Assembly: GCA_003156805.1 (NCBI GenBank)
Contig: PMHV01000052.1
Coordinates: 7,255-71,254, forward strand
Direction: 5' to 3'
From: Acidobacteriaceae bacterium
GTDB lineage: Bacteria > Acidobacteriota > Terriglobia > Terriglobales > Acidobacteriaceae
Length of the DNA: 64,000 nt
Numbering within the stretch: the stretch's first letter is position 1; every line of letters starts with the position of its first letter. Positions 34,493 through 42,595 of the stretch are shown piece by piece. The position numbers and the translations under genes were made by a program. The notes beneath the pieces were generated by a model. The model saw only the letters and a list, made by a program, of their open reading frames with translations, had not been told where the DNA came from and searched no databases.

Positions 34493-35749
34493 CTACGGCG
34501 CTGCCAGCGGCTCCCTCAGCGATCCCTGACGGCTGCCGCGGTGGTGCATGGCGCTCGTCCCGGTAACGAGAAATACGTCGTAATCGGTGCGGTCGATGTG
34601 GTCGCCCGCAGGATCGCCGAGCGGATTAACCTTCCCTTCGTAGTGGAAACGGTTGCCAAAAGCATCCGTGTACGGCGAATCAGAGTACTTCAGGCTTAGC
34701 GAGTAAACTCCAAACTCCCAAAGGTGATGGAGTTCGTTGGGCTGCGAAATGCCGTCATGGTTTTCGTCAATCCAAAGCAGGAGCTTCGAATACACTGCGT
34801 CCTGTTTGTCGATGACCCCGTCCCCGTTGCCACCGTTCTCCGGCTTGTCGAATTCCGCCAGGGCCAAATATCCGTTCGGATGGTTGGACGGCGGCTGCTC
34901 GGTAAAGTTGCCGAACAGCTCCTTACCGCTGTCAATTCTGCCGTTGCCGTTGCGATCCAGGGCAAGCCATGCATTCCGCGACCCCGCTGCTGTCCACGAT
35001 ATTTGTATTGGCGTGCCGTCGCCGCTGATGTCGAACATAACTCCGCCCGCCGCCGATGTAAGTTGGAAACCCGTGCCGGCGGTATCGATAATTATCGGCG
35101 AACTCTCGCCATTGTACTGACACTCGCACAGAGTTGGGTTCCACGTCTCGTCGCCGCAGCCGCCCTCGGGCGGTTCACAACCGCCATAGCCGCTTCCCCC
35201 GCCACCGCCGCCGCCGCCGTAGGTGGGGTCGGGCTCGTTAGCGCAGGTCACTTGCCCAGGCTTTGACACCGCGTAGATCTGATCTGCCGGAAAGCTGATG
35301 GACGCGCCGACGCCACTTACGCCGACCGAGATGCCAATCGAGGCCGCGCAGGTCAGAAGACACGCCGTCACCGTTGCCGCGTCCGTGGCCCCACACGTCT
35401 CGTTCGCGCCCCCGTTGGGAGCCGTGGCCTACCCTCCCGCATCACTGGTGCCGAGGTTATGCGAGTAAAGCTTGTTGCTGAGCGTTCCCGAGTCTACCTC
35501 CGTGACGGAGGGCACTGCGGTACACTGAGTAGCACAGCTTGAAAGACCCACGCTGTAATATTCGCAGGTGAACTGCATGGCCCCAGTCGCGATGTGCGCC
35601 CCCGTTGCATGGTTTACCGTGCCGGGTGCCGGGTCAAAGTACGTCGTGGAAATCGTGTTGTAGTCGGAGCATGTGGTGTAGGTTTGGCACACAGCTACGA
35701 CCCCGTTTAGACAGAAGACTAAGATGAGCGTCAACGGCTTTTGCCGCAT
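34493..35749 (-). pseudogene. secreted Asp/Asn-rich protein gene with one in-frame TAG
   Basis: Two frames are in register: 35749-35429 (signal peptide PLTLILVFCLNGVVAVCQ, then a Thr/Ser-rich stretch ending LGTSDAGG) and 35371-34493. They are separated only by TAG at 35431-35429; the 20 codons in between are open. Read through, the protein is about 418 residues with a Gly run ([13 protein letters not shown]), several Cys, then [27 protein letters not shown] and [12 protein letters not shown], which are calcium-loop-like. Function unknown; likely surface protein. The TAG is a point nonsense change, a readthrough site, or an error. Confidence 0.7.
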
Positions 35750-35817
35750 AGGAAGTCTCTCCCTAGATTTGTTTTCGATCCTTTGATCATCCTTTCCGGC
35801 TCCCCGGACTTATCGTT

Positions 35818-36672
35818 TCACTGCGGCAGTGGCTTCGCCAGTCCGTTCGCCACGTCGACACGCCCCGGACCACACTTCAATTGCGCGAGGTCGCAGCAAA
35901 CGTCATGCTGGCCGACCGGGCAGCTTTCGGCTGACATCTGCTTCGCACTGACCCAATTGGCCACCACGGGATTGTTCCGCAAGCGAGTAAGCACAAACGC
36001 GTCGGGAAATAGATGGTCGCGCAGGGCTAAGACAAGTCCGTTGGTGGTTGCATCCTCCGGTTCGATAACCTCATTCCCCTTGGTGGCGTCATGTCCAAAG
36101 AGAAACAGCGCCTTGTATGGGCCGCGGCTTTTCCCCCGGTAGGTCACCGTAACCGAATAGGAAGCGTATCGTTGCCAAACGGTGTCCGGCCGGTTCTGGC
36201 GCCATTCGAGTTGATAGAGGTCGTCAAGTTTGATATCAGCTATCTCGGGCGCTAGCGGGCGTGCCGGGCTCCACTGAACCTCGAGGCAGAGCCAAGGGGC
36301 GTCTAGCCCCGCCTCCGAATAGCTAAAGCCGTCCTCGCCGTTGGTCGTCAGCATCTCCCCGACGGCGGGCGAGATGAGATCGACCGCCTTGCGGTCGAGG
36401 ATGTCGCGCACGTCCCCGACCACAAAACTGCTCAGTGTAAAGCTGACCTGCGCCGCAGCCAGACGCTGCTCGGCGGTCAGGCCGATGCCATCCTTGGACA
36501 CCGGCACTTTCGGATTACTGCTTCCTATCGCCAGGTCGCCGATGACTCGCTGTTCTGAGAGATAGGCGAACTTGGCGTAGGCGGTGCGCACCATCGTCTC
36601 CTCGTGTGTCATTTCAGCAGCGGCTGCCGAGAGTGAAGCCAGTAGCACGCAAATTGCAGTTAGACATCGCAT
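35818..36672 (-). CDS. exported hypothetical protein
   Basis: 284 residues with a signal peptide (LTAICVLLASLSAAAA). The body has no recognised domain. Features include a Trp-rich central part (WLCLEVQWSPARPL..LYQLEWRQNRPDTVWQRY), YSVTVTYRGKSRGPYKALFLFG and a Cys-rich C-terminus (ESCPVGQHDVCCDLAQLKCGPG) that may form disulfides. It lies next to the TAG-interrupted secreted gene in the same orientation, with 68 bp between, and could be expressed with it. Confidence 0.6.
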   Translation of the reverse strand: MRCLTAICVLLASLSAAAAEMTHEETMVRTAYAKFAYLSEQRVIGDLAIGSSNPKVPVSKDGIGLTAEQRLAAAQVSFTLSSFVVGDVRDILDRKAVDLISPAVGEMLTTNGEDGFSYSEAGLDAPWLCLEVQWSPARPLAPEIADIKLDDLYQLEWRQNRPDTVWQRYASYSVTVTYRGKSRGPYKALFLFGHDATKGNEVIEPEDATTNGLVLALRDHLFPDAFVLTRLRNNPVVANWVSAKQMSAESCPVGQHDVCCDLAQLKCGPGRVDVANGLAKPLPQ

Positions 36673-36720
36673 CCAAATGTTCCCCCTTTATTGCAGATTT
36701 CTTGCCCCGGAAACTGTCGC

Positions 36721-36788
36721 TCAGTAGGTTCGGCTCAGTAGGTTCGGCCCGGTAGGTTCGGCCCAATGCGAAGGTAGGTTCGGCCCAG
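36721..36788. repeat. 14-bp tandem repeat with TAGGTTCGGC core
   Basis: TCAGTAGGTTCGGC twice, then CCGGTAGGTTCGGC, an interruption CCAATGCGAAGG, and TAGGTTCGGCCCAG. Unit length 14 bp again. It lies about 50 bp upstream of the hypothetical secreted gene on the minus strand, in the 36673-37226 gap. Confidence 0.8.
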
Positions 36789-37075
36789 CTAGGTATAACG
36801 CAAAAACACACCGTACCGCAGAATCCCACAGCCGCGTCAAATTTCTTATTTCTGTTACGAAACACGAAAAAGCCGCGTGATTCCCTAACCCCTCGCCTAC
36901 TCCGTCGGCGGGTCGCCGAGACTGATGAACTAACACGTCCCGAGATCGACAATTCTTGTTGACTCTGACACCCCGTCGGCTCCATGCTTGAGAGTACACG
37001 CCGTGTATTCGAAACTTGGATATCCGTGAGCTAAGTTCCACGTTTCCAATATTTTGGCGGTGCTGTATTGATTAT

Positions 37076-37200
37076 AAAGGACTTAACGAGACGGTCGCTT
37101 CCTAAGTCCCTTCGCTGTAATGTTTTGCGTGTAAGTGATTTATATTCAATATTTTATCCGGATAACAAGCCGTAAGCTTAAGATTCTAAATATTTTACTA
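37076..37200 (+). repeat. dispersed modular intergenic repeat, copy 4 (partial)
   Basis: TAAGTCCCTT (37103), GTAAGTGATTTATATTC, and CCGTAAGCTTAAGATTCTAAA match the ordered modules of the other copies; the G-rich end is missing. AAAGGACTTA (37076-37085) faces TAAGTCCCTT (37103-37112) as a near-perfect inverted pair. This copy is AT-rich and ends 26 bp before the exonuclease start. Confidence 0.6.
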
Positions 37201-37226
37201 AACAAATTCTTCGCGAATATCTGTCA

Positions 37227-38693
37227 ATGCCAGACCGCCCTCCCTCTCACCCCGACCTCCAAGCCATCGCCAAAGGCCTAATGGCTCAGCGGGGCTTCGA
37301 GCCGGATTTTCCGCCGGAGGTGGCACAGCAACTCGCGGAGTTGAAAGCTCACCCGCCGAGTGTCACGGCTGTCGGCGCGATACGCGATCTGCGGAATTTG
37401 TTGTGGTCGTCGATCGATAACGACACCTCGCGCGACCTGGACCAGATCGAAGTCGCCGAACGTCTTCCCAACGGCGACGTGAAAATTCTCGTCGGCATCG
37501 CCGATGTCGATGCATTCGTGCCCAAACAAACCCCCATCGATCAGCACGCCGCCAGGGAAACCACAACCGTTTACGCGGGAGTCCGCAACTTTCCCATGCT
37601 GCCCGAGGAACTTTCCACTGGCACAACTTCCCTGCTCGAAAATCAGGACCGCCTCAGCGTGGTCATCGAGTTCGTCGCCGGAACCGATGGCCATGTCGCC
37701 TCCGGCAATGTCTACCGCGCCGTGGTTCGCAACCAAGCCCAGTTGCAATATAACTCGCTGGGGGCCTGGCTGGAGGGCAAAGCCGCCGCGCCGGCCAAAG
37801 CTGCCGCTTCCCCCGATTTGCAATCGCAACTTCGCCTGCAAGATGAAGCCGCGCAGGAAATGAAAAACCACCGCTATGAAAACGGCGCGCTCAGCCTCCA
37901 GACCGACGAATTGCTTCCGCTCATGGTCGGCGAGCAGGTGGTCGGCGTGGTGCAACAGCAGACCAATCGCGCCACAGACTTAATTGAGGACTTCATGATT
38001 GCCGCCAACGGCGTGGTCGCCCGCATGTTAGAGAAGGTCTCATCGTTGCGCCGCATCGTCAAAACTCCCAAGCGCTGGGACCGTATTGTACAGCTCGCAG
38101 CTATACATGGCGAGAAGCTTCCCGCCGCGCCCGATTCCAAGGCGCTCAACGGTTTTCTGCTCCGCCGCAAGGCGGCCGACCCCGATCGTTTTGCGGATCT
38201 TTCGCTGACGGTGGTCAAGCTGATTGGTCGTGGCGAATATGTTCTGGAGCGTCCAGGCCAACCCTCGACAGGTCATTTCGGCCTCGCCGTTGACGACTAC
38301 ACTCATTCCACCGCACCCAATCGCCGCTTCCCCGACGTCGTCACGCAGCGCTTAATCAAGGCCATGCTCGCAGGTCAGCCCAATCCTTACTCGGAAGATG
38401 AACTAACCGCCATCGCCGCCAATTGCACCGAGAAGCAGGATGCCGCCAAAAAGGTGGAGCGCGAAATGTCGAAGCGCCTGGCGGCCGTTTCCATGCAAAA
38501 CCGCATCGGCGCTGTTTTCGACGCAATCGTCACCGGTGTCACCCCGAGCGGAACCTTTGTGCGTACCCTCCAGCCTCACGTGGAAGGATTGTTAGCTCAA
38601 GGTGAACAGGGCCTCGACGTGGGGGACAAGCTGAAAGTGAAACTCATTCGCGCTGATGTCCAACGCGGCTACATCGACTTCGCCCGCGCGTAG
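37227..38693 (+). CDS. RNB-domain exoribonuclease (RNase II/R type)
   Basis: 488 residues: catalytic RNB domain plus a C-terminal S1 domain (about 425-488, FDAIVTGVTPSGTFVRTLQPH). There are no N-terminal cold-shock domains. Metal-binding acids D64, D70 and D72 in SIDNDTSRDLDQ align with D201, D207 and D209 of E. coli RNase II, while the D210 position is Q73. Later motifs (NRATDLIEDFMIAANGVVAR, HSTAPNRRFPDVVTQR) are intact. It should degrade RNA 3-prime to 5-prime. This shorter form resembles RNB proteins of Deinococcus and cyanobacteria. Confidence 0.88.
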   Translation: MPDRPPSHPDLQAIAKGLMAQRGFEPDFPPEVAQQLAELKAHPPSVTAVGAIRDLRNLLWSSIDNDTSRDLDQIEVAERLPNGDVKILVGIADVDAFVPKQTPIDQHAARETTTVYAGVRNFPMLPEELSTGTTSLLENQDRLSVVIEFVAGTDGHVASGNVYRAVVRNQAQLQYNSLGAWLEGKAAAPAKAAASPDLQSQLRLQDEAAQEMKNHRYENGALSLQTDELLPLMVGEQVVGVVQQQTNRATDLIEDFMIAANGVVARMLEKVSSLRRIVKTPKRWDRIVQLAAIHGEKLPAAPDSKALNGFLLRRKAADPDRFADLSLTVVKLIGRGEYVLERPGQPSTGHFGLAVDDYTHSTAPNRRFPDVVTQRLIKAMLAGQPNPYSEDELTAIAANCTEKQDAAKKVEREMSKRLAAVSMQNRIGAVFDAIVTGVTPSGTFVRTLQPHVEGLLAQGEQGLDVGDKLKVKLIRADVQRGYIDFARA

Positions 38694-38804
38694 CACGCAG
38701 GTCAGGCTTCACGGCCTTCGCCATCTCGGTCACCACGCAAGCCAATAGCCCATAACAACGCCCACGGGCTACGCTTGCTCAGGGAGTTGTGCGGAAAATT
38801 GGGC

Positions 38805-39500
38805 ATGCCTTTGTCTGAATGGCGCAATCTCGTTTGCGGGGTCATGATCGCCGTTTTGCCTGTGTCTCTAATCGCCCAGGATTCAGGCCGCGCGCTGCTG
38901 CACAGCCAGGAAGGCGTGTGGCTCAATGGCAACCCGGCGCAGCCCTCTTCTGCGATCTTTGCCGACGACCTGGTGCAAACCCAGGCGGGACACGTGGCCA
39001 AGATTGATGCCGACGGATCCACGGTGGCGATCCAAGCAGAGACGATCGTGCGATTCAAAGGCGACGAACTTGTGCTCGATCATGGCAGTCTGCAGATCGA
39101 CACCGCGCGCGCGATGAGAGTACGCGTGAACTGCCTGACCGTAATCCCCGTTGCTCCACAGTGGACTCAATATGATGTCACCGATCGCGATGGGAAAGTC
39201 ACCGTGGTCGCCCGCCGGAATGACGTCAATATCCACACTCAAGGCGCGCTCACCCAGAGATCCAACCAATCGGCAGCATCGATGAATGCAACTGTGCGTG
39301 AGGGTGAGCAAACCACGCGCGAAGAACACTGCGCTCCGGCCGAACTGGCTCGCCCGGCGGAGGCCAAAGGAGCATTTCTAGATAGCTGGTGGGCAAAGGG
39401 CCCGGCACTCGTGGGCGTGGGTGTGATTGTCTGTCTGGGGCTCCTCTGCCTCGGCGGCGATCCCGTCAGTCCTTCAAAACCAATGCCTACCCGCCATTAG
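38805..39500 (+). CDS. FecR-like membrane/exported protein
   Basis: 231 residues from ATG 38805. Signal-like segment (LVCGVMIAVLPVSLIAQ), then a beta-rich FecR-type region: LHSQEGVWLNGNPAQPSSAIFADDLVQTQAGHVAKIDADGSTVAIQ, LVLDHGSLQID, VTDRDGKVTVVARRNDVNI. A C-terminal hydrophobic segment (GPALVGVGVIVCLGLLCLGG) may anchor it. FecR proteins relay signals to ECF sigma factors, but none is adjacent, so this is more likely a FecR-fold protein of other use. Its stop overlaps that of the convergent next gene by four bases. Confidence 0.7.
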   Translation: MPLSEWRNLVCGVMIAVLPVSLIAQDSGRALLHSQEGVWLNGNPAQPSSAIFADDLVQTQAGHVAKIDADGSTVAIQAETIVRFKGDELVLDHGSLQIDTARAMRVRVNCLTVIPVAPQWTQYDVTDRDGKVTVVARRNDVNIHTQGALTQRSNQSAASMNATVREGEQTTREEHCAPAELARPAEAKGAFLDSWWAKGPALVGVGVIVCLGLLCLGGDPVSPSKPMPTRH

Positions 39501-40033
39501 CTGCCCTGGCGCAACCGGTCGATGTCCTGATTTGTATACAAGCGAGGCGCACCGCGCGTGCGTGCTTTCGACTCGACCGCGGCTTCTTGCGACGTTTCGC
39601 CGATTCCGCGCTCATGCAATTCCTTGGCGCTGGTCATCTGCCAAACACCGACGTCCAGCGTGCTTTCCGGAATCGCAATGCCCAAGAACGGCTCCGAGAG
39701 AGGTTCGCGAGCGCTGGCTTCGGTCACGTCAACACGGGGGACGCCGTAGTATAGGGGAAGCAAATCCGCGGGAGGTTCCGGCCCGGGGAGCACAGCGGAA
39801 GTCTCGCTGTCCGCACCGGCGAGCAAATCGGCCGTGGCGTTGCTCGCGCCTTCTTCCAGCGGCGGACCCTGCAGCGACAGCGATGGCGTGGCGATGGAAT
39901 GCGCAAACAGCGCAGACCCGGAATTCATCAGGTATTGCGGACCGGTGGCAAAGCTGGTGTCCTGCGCGATACACGCGGCCGGAACAAGAACCATGGCGAC
40001 CAATAGCAGCCGAGCGACCGACGGAACTCGCAT
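39497..40033 (-). CDS. exported hypothetical protein
   Basis: 178 residues from ATG 40033 with GGGGAGGTCTT directly upstream. Signal peptide VARLLLVAMVLVPAACIAQ (a lipobox-like AAC may be present). The rest is low in recognised motifs, Ala/Glu/Pro-rich, with a mid-section LGIAIPESTLDVGVWQMTSA and a charged tail KARTRGAPRLYTNQDIDRLRQ. Function unknown. Confidence 0.6.
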   Translation of the reverse strand: MRVPSVARLLLVAMVLVPAACIAQDTSFATGPQYLMNSGSALFAHSIATPSLSLQGPPLEEGASNATADLLAGADSETSAVLPGPEPPADLLPLYYGVPRVDVTEASAREPLSEPFLGIAIPESTLDVGVWQMTSAKELHERGIGETSQEAAVESKARTRGAPRLYTNQDIDRLRQGS

Positions 40034-40110
40034 AAGACCTCCCCTGGGATGACGCCTTCTGCGAGTAATTATGGAACAAACCGCGGAACCCAGAAAAGAG
40101 TCGTTCGACT

Positions 40111-40647
40111 CTAGTTGGCGCTTCCCGCGCGGCTTCTGGCCTGGCTCGATATCTCCGCAGCCCGGAGCCTGCGGCCTTCGCGCAGCACGTGCAGCATGTA
40201 GAGTACGATCACAAGATTGCCGCCAAACACCAGCGACCGCACCAGGGTGATGCCGCGAAAAAGCTCGCGAATCTCCAGAGGCAGAAGCAGAGTTCCGGAA
40301 ATAACGGCAAACCATTCGGCCCAGGTGCGTTCCCGCCAAAGCCCATACCCTTCCACGAAACGCAAAAGAGAATAAGTGAAGGCGAGTTGCGCAGCCGCCC
40401 AGAGGCGCGCGTTGGTAATGTTATCGGCAAAATCGAGAAACATCTGCGCATAGCGCCGGTCTGTGTTGATGTGCAGGACCGCGAGCACGCTCTCGGCAAT
40501 CACCCACACATCCTGGCGGACAAGCAGGAGGGCGCTCAATCCCATCAATAGTACGAGGATGCCTTTGCATAACTCGATGGACGCTACGATTCGCAGCGCG
40601 CTTTTCCGCGCGAGGTGGGAGTCGATTTTCGCGCCAGAGGAGAGCAT
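40111..40647 (-). CDS. DUF2127-like membrane protein
   Basis: 178 residues with four membrane helices (CKGILVLLMGLSALLLV, ARLWAAAQLAFTYSLLR, FAVISGTLLLPLEI, VFGGNLVIVLYMLHVL). The arrangement and motifs (ELCKG, FVEGYGLWRERTWAEWFAV) match the DUF2127 family of integral membrane proteins of unknown function. Tail basic and Ser/Arg-rich. Confidence 0.75.
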   Translation of the reverse strand: MLSSGAKIDSHLARKSALRIVASIELCKGILVLLMGLSALLLVRQDVWVIAESVLAVLHINTDRRYAQMFLDFADNITNARLWAAAQLAFTYSLLRFVEGYGLWRERTWAEWFAVISGTLLLPLEIRELFRGITLVRSLVFGGNLVIVLYMLHVLREGRRLRAAEISSQARSRAGSAN

Positions 40648-40692
40648 GAAACGGCGAAGCGACTGACCAGATTACCACGGCGGCAGAACCAG

Positions 40693-41667
40693 CTACGTCT
40701 TCTTGGTTCGCACTGCGGCACGTAGTTCCGCAACGATCTCTTGCGACGCCTTAATTGCCGCCGCGTGCTGGTTCACATTGAAGGAAATCGCGCCGACTCG
40801 GGCGTGTCCGCCGCCTCCGTAGCGTTCGCAGATCTTGGCCAGGTTGACTACAGGTTCTTCCGGCGCCCACGGGTTCGATCCCACCGAAACCTTTACCCGG
40901 AAGCTGCTCTTACTCAGGCCGACGCTATAAATGGATTCAGGATGAAGGAAATAGGGAACGAACTTGTTGTAACCCTCGAGATCCAGGTCGGTGACGTCGA
41001 AAAAGATAGTGGCGTCCTTGCATGCGGTTCGCTGTTTCAATATCCCGATTGAGAGTTCATGGCGCTTGAGCAAGGGAGGGAGCAGAGGAGCGACAAAAGG
41101 CTCGTCGATAATTTGCGCCAAGGGTCTTGTGGCCAGCAAGGGGATCAGGTTGGGAACAAATCCGTGGTCCGGCGCCGACTCGATCACCATGGTCAGCTTC
41201 ATGGCCGGGGCCTGCATCTCTACCGCGGTCTTGGCATCGGGATAGAGAGCGCCGTCAATGACGTCGGTCCAATGCACCAGGTCGGCGACCGGCGCGGGAT
41301 CGAAGCCGAAGCGCTGCTGCGCGATCATGGCGATGAAGCTGGTGCAAGACTTAAAATCCGGGTCGTAGAACTTGCGGTTGCTCTGATCCTGCTCGAAGTG
41401 CGCGGCATCGGCGGCGGAGAGAAACGCACTCTGATGGTGATCGAACCACCAGGTAATCTTGGGCGAACTGGAGTACTTGAAATCGACGATGGCGTTCTCG
41501 TCGCCATCGAATTGAGTGTCGTCGAACAAAGATCCCGCACGATGGACCAAGCCGGAGAACACGAATTCGGCATCGCTGCGGATACGCTCGCGATAGAAAC
41601 GGGAGAAGAGCGCGGCGGAAGAAGCTCCGTCGAAACACTTGTCGTGATAGAAAACACGAATACGCAA
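40693..41667 (-). CDS. DHH-superfamily phosphoesterase
   Basis: 324 residues. DHH motif D76-H77-H78 (WWFDHHQ), with YHDKCFDGASSA at the N-terminus and a DHHA1-type end GGGGHARVGAISF. D62 in VDFKY matches a metal ligand. This group includes nano-RNases and oligoribonucleases, pyrophosphatases and exopolyphosphatase-like enzymes; the substrate is not decided by sequence. The C-terminal KKT tail is short. Confidence 0.82.
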   Translation of the reverse strand: MRIRVFYHDKCFDGASSAALFSRFYRERIRSDAEFVFSGLVHRAGSLFDDTQFDGDENAIVDFKYSSSPKITWWFDHHQSAFLSAADAAHFEQDQSNRKFYDPDFKSCTSFIAMIAQQRFGFDPAPVADLVHWTDVIDGALYPDAKTAVEMQAPAMKLTMVIESAPDHGFVPNLIPLLATRPLAQIIDEPFVAPLLPPLLKRHELSIGILKQRTACKDATIFFDVTDLDLEGYNKFVPYFLHPESIYSVGLSKSSFRVKVSVGSNPWAPEEPVVNLAKICERYGGGGHARVGAISFNVNQHAAAIKASQEIVAELRAAVRTKKT

Positions 41668-41854
41668 TCAGTGCCCCAATCGTACCGGGAAATGTTCCCG
41701 CCCATATCTCCGCGCGGCGGCCAGACGCGCAGGTTGCGGAATCCCGGCTGCGGAGTAAAAGGTTATAGGATGGCCAGCTTATGGGGAGAAAGTCAAGGGC
41801 AAGAGAAGGTGGGTAGTGGGTCAGTTCAAATTGAGCCCCTACCAAAAGGTGAGC

Positions 41855-41910
41855 TGTCCCGCGCGAGATCCCTCATCCGGCTGAACCGCGCCGGGTTTCG
41901 GGATGACGCC
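41855..41910. repeat. palindromic element ending TTTCGGGATGAC, second copy
   Basis: Begins GTCCCGC and ends TTTCGGGATGAC, with CCGGC/GCCGG in the middle. It shares both ends with 2447-2482 but has a longer interior. It lies in the gap between the DHH gene and a zinc-ribbon membrane gene. Confidence 0.5.
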
Positions 41911-41951
41911 CTCTGAAGGAGTCCGAACAATGCACCCTCTCAGCCTGCCTC

Positions 41952-42410
41952 TCAGCCAGCTGCCGCCTGCTTCTCCGCGAGATCGCCGAGCACCGGCAGC
42001 TTGAACATCTCACCCTGCAGAGCTTTCACCACCAACACCAGCCAAATGACGAAAGCGGCGAAGCCTACCACCATTGAAATCAGGAAAAAGAGAAGATGGC
42101 CGAGAAAGGGAATGATCAGCAGGATGAGTCCGGCTAATTTCAGCACGGCTCCAATGATCACGGCTGCGACCCAGGCCAGGATGCATTGAATGGAATGAAA
42201 GCGCACGAAGCGATTCTTGCTGTAGGGCTCGACCAGAAGAAAAATGATGGCTCCGATGAAAGTGTAAGCCAACGCTCCGGCCAGGTTTTCGGGAAGAGCG
42301 CCGACTGTTCCTTGCGCACGCTCGGAAGCGCGCATGGCGCGTCCGCAGCCTGGACAATAGGAGGCGGCATCGGGCATTTCTGCGGCGCACTGAGGACAGG
42401 AAATGGACAT
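41952..42410 (-). CDS. zinc-ribbon DUF4870-like membrane protein
   Basis: 152 residues: zinc ribbon (C5, C8, C19, C22) followed by three to four membrane segments (LAYTFIGAIIFLLVEPY, FHSIQCILAWVAAVIIGAVLKL, LILLIIPFLGHLLFFLISMVVG, AAFVIWLVLVVKAL). KNRFVRFHSIQC is the DUF4870/Tic20-like motif. Function unknown; the ribbon is probably cytoplasmic. Confidence 0.8.
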   Translation of the reverse strand: MSISCPQCAAEMPDAASYCPGCGRAMRASERAQGTVGALPENLAGALAYTFIGAIIFLLVEPYSKNRFVRFHSIQCILAWVAAVIIGAVLKLAGLILLIIPFLGHLLFFLISMVVGFAAFVIWLVLVVKALQGEMFKLPVLGDLAEKQAAAG

Positions 42411-42416
42411 GGCTTC

Positions 42417-42548
42417 TTACGCGGTGCGCACCGCTGGAGTTTTTCTGCGGCCGTCTTCTACCTGGGGATCTCCCTTGCGGCAGTCTTCACAGACACCGTA
42501 AATCTGAAAGGTGTGGCTCGTGGTCAGGTAATTGATAGCATCGCACAT
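42417..42548 (-). pseudogene. possible remnant of a Fur-family C-terminus
   Basis: A 43-codon frame ends SHTFQIYGVCEDCRKGD. The HxxxxxYGxCxxC tail resembles the C-terminal metal-site of Fur/PerR proteins (the usual form is H..E.YG.C..C). No N-terminal winged-helix is found upstream; the neighbouring gene is the third secreted paralogue. It may be a degraded end of a Fur gene or chance. Confidence 0.35.
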
Positions 42549-42595
42549 CCTGGAAATGAAATTCATTTTCAACTGTCTCGATTCGAAACAGGATT

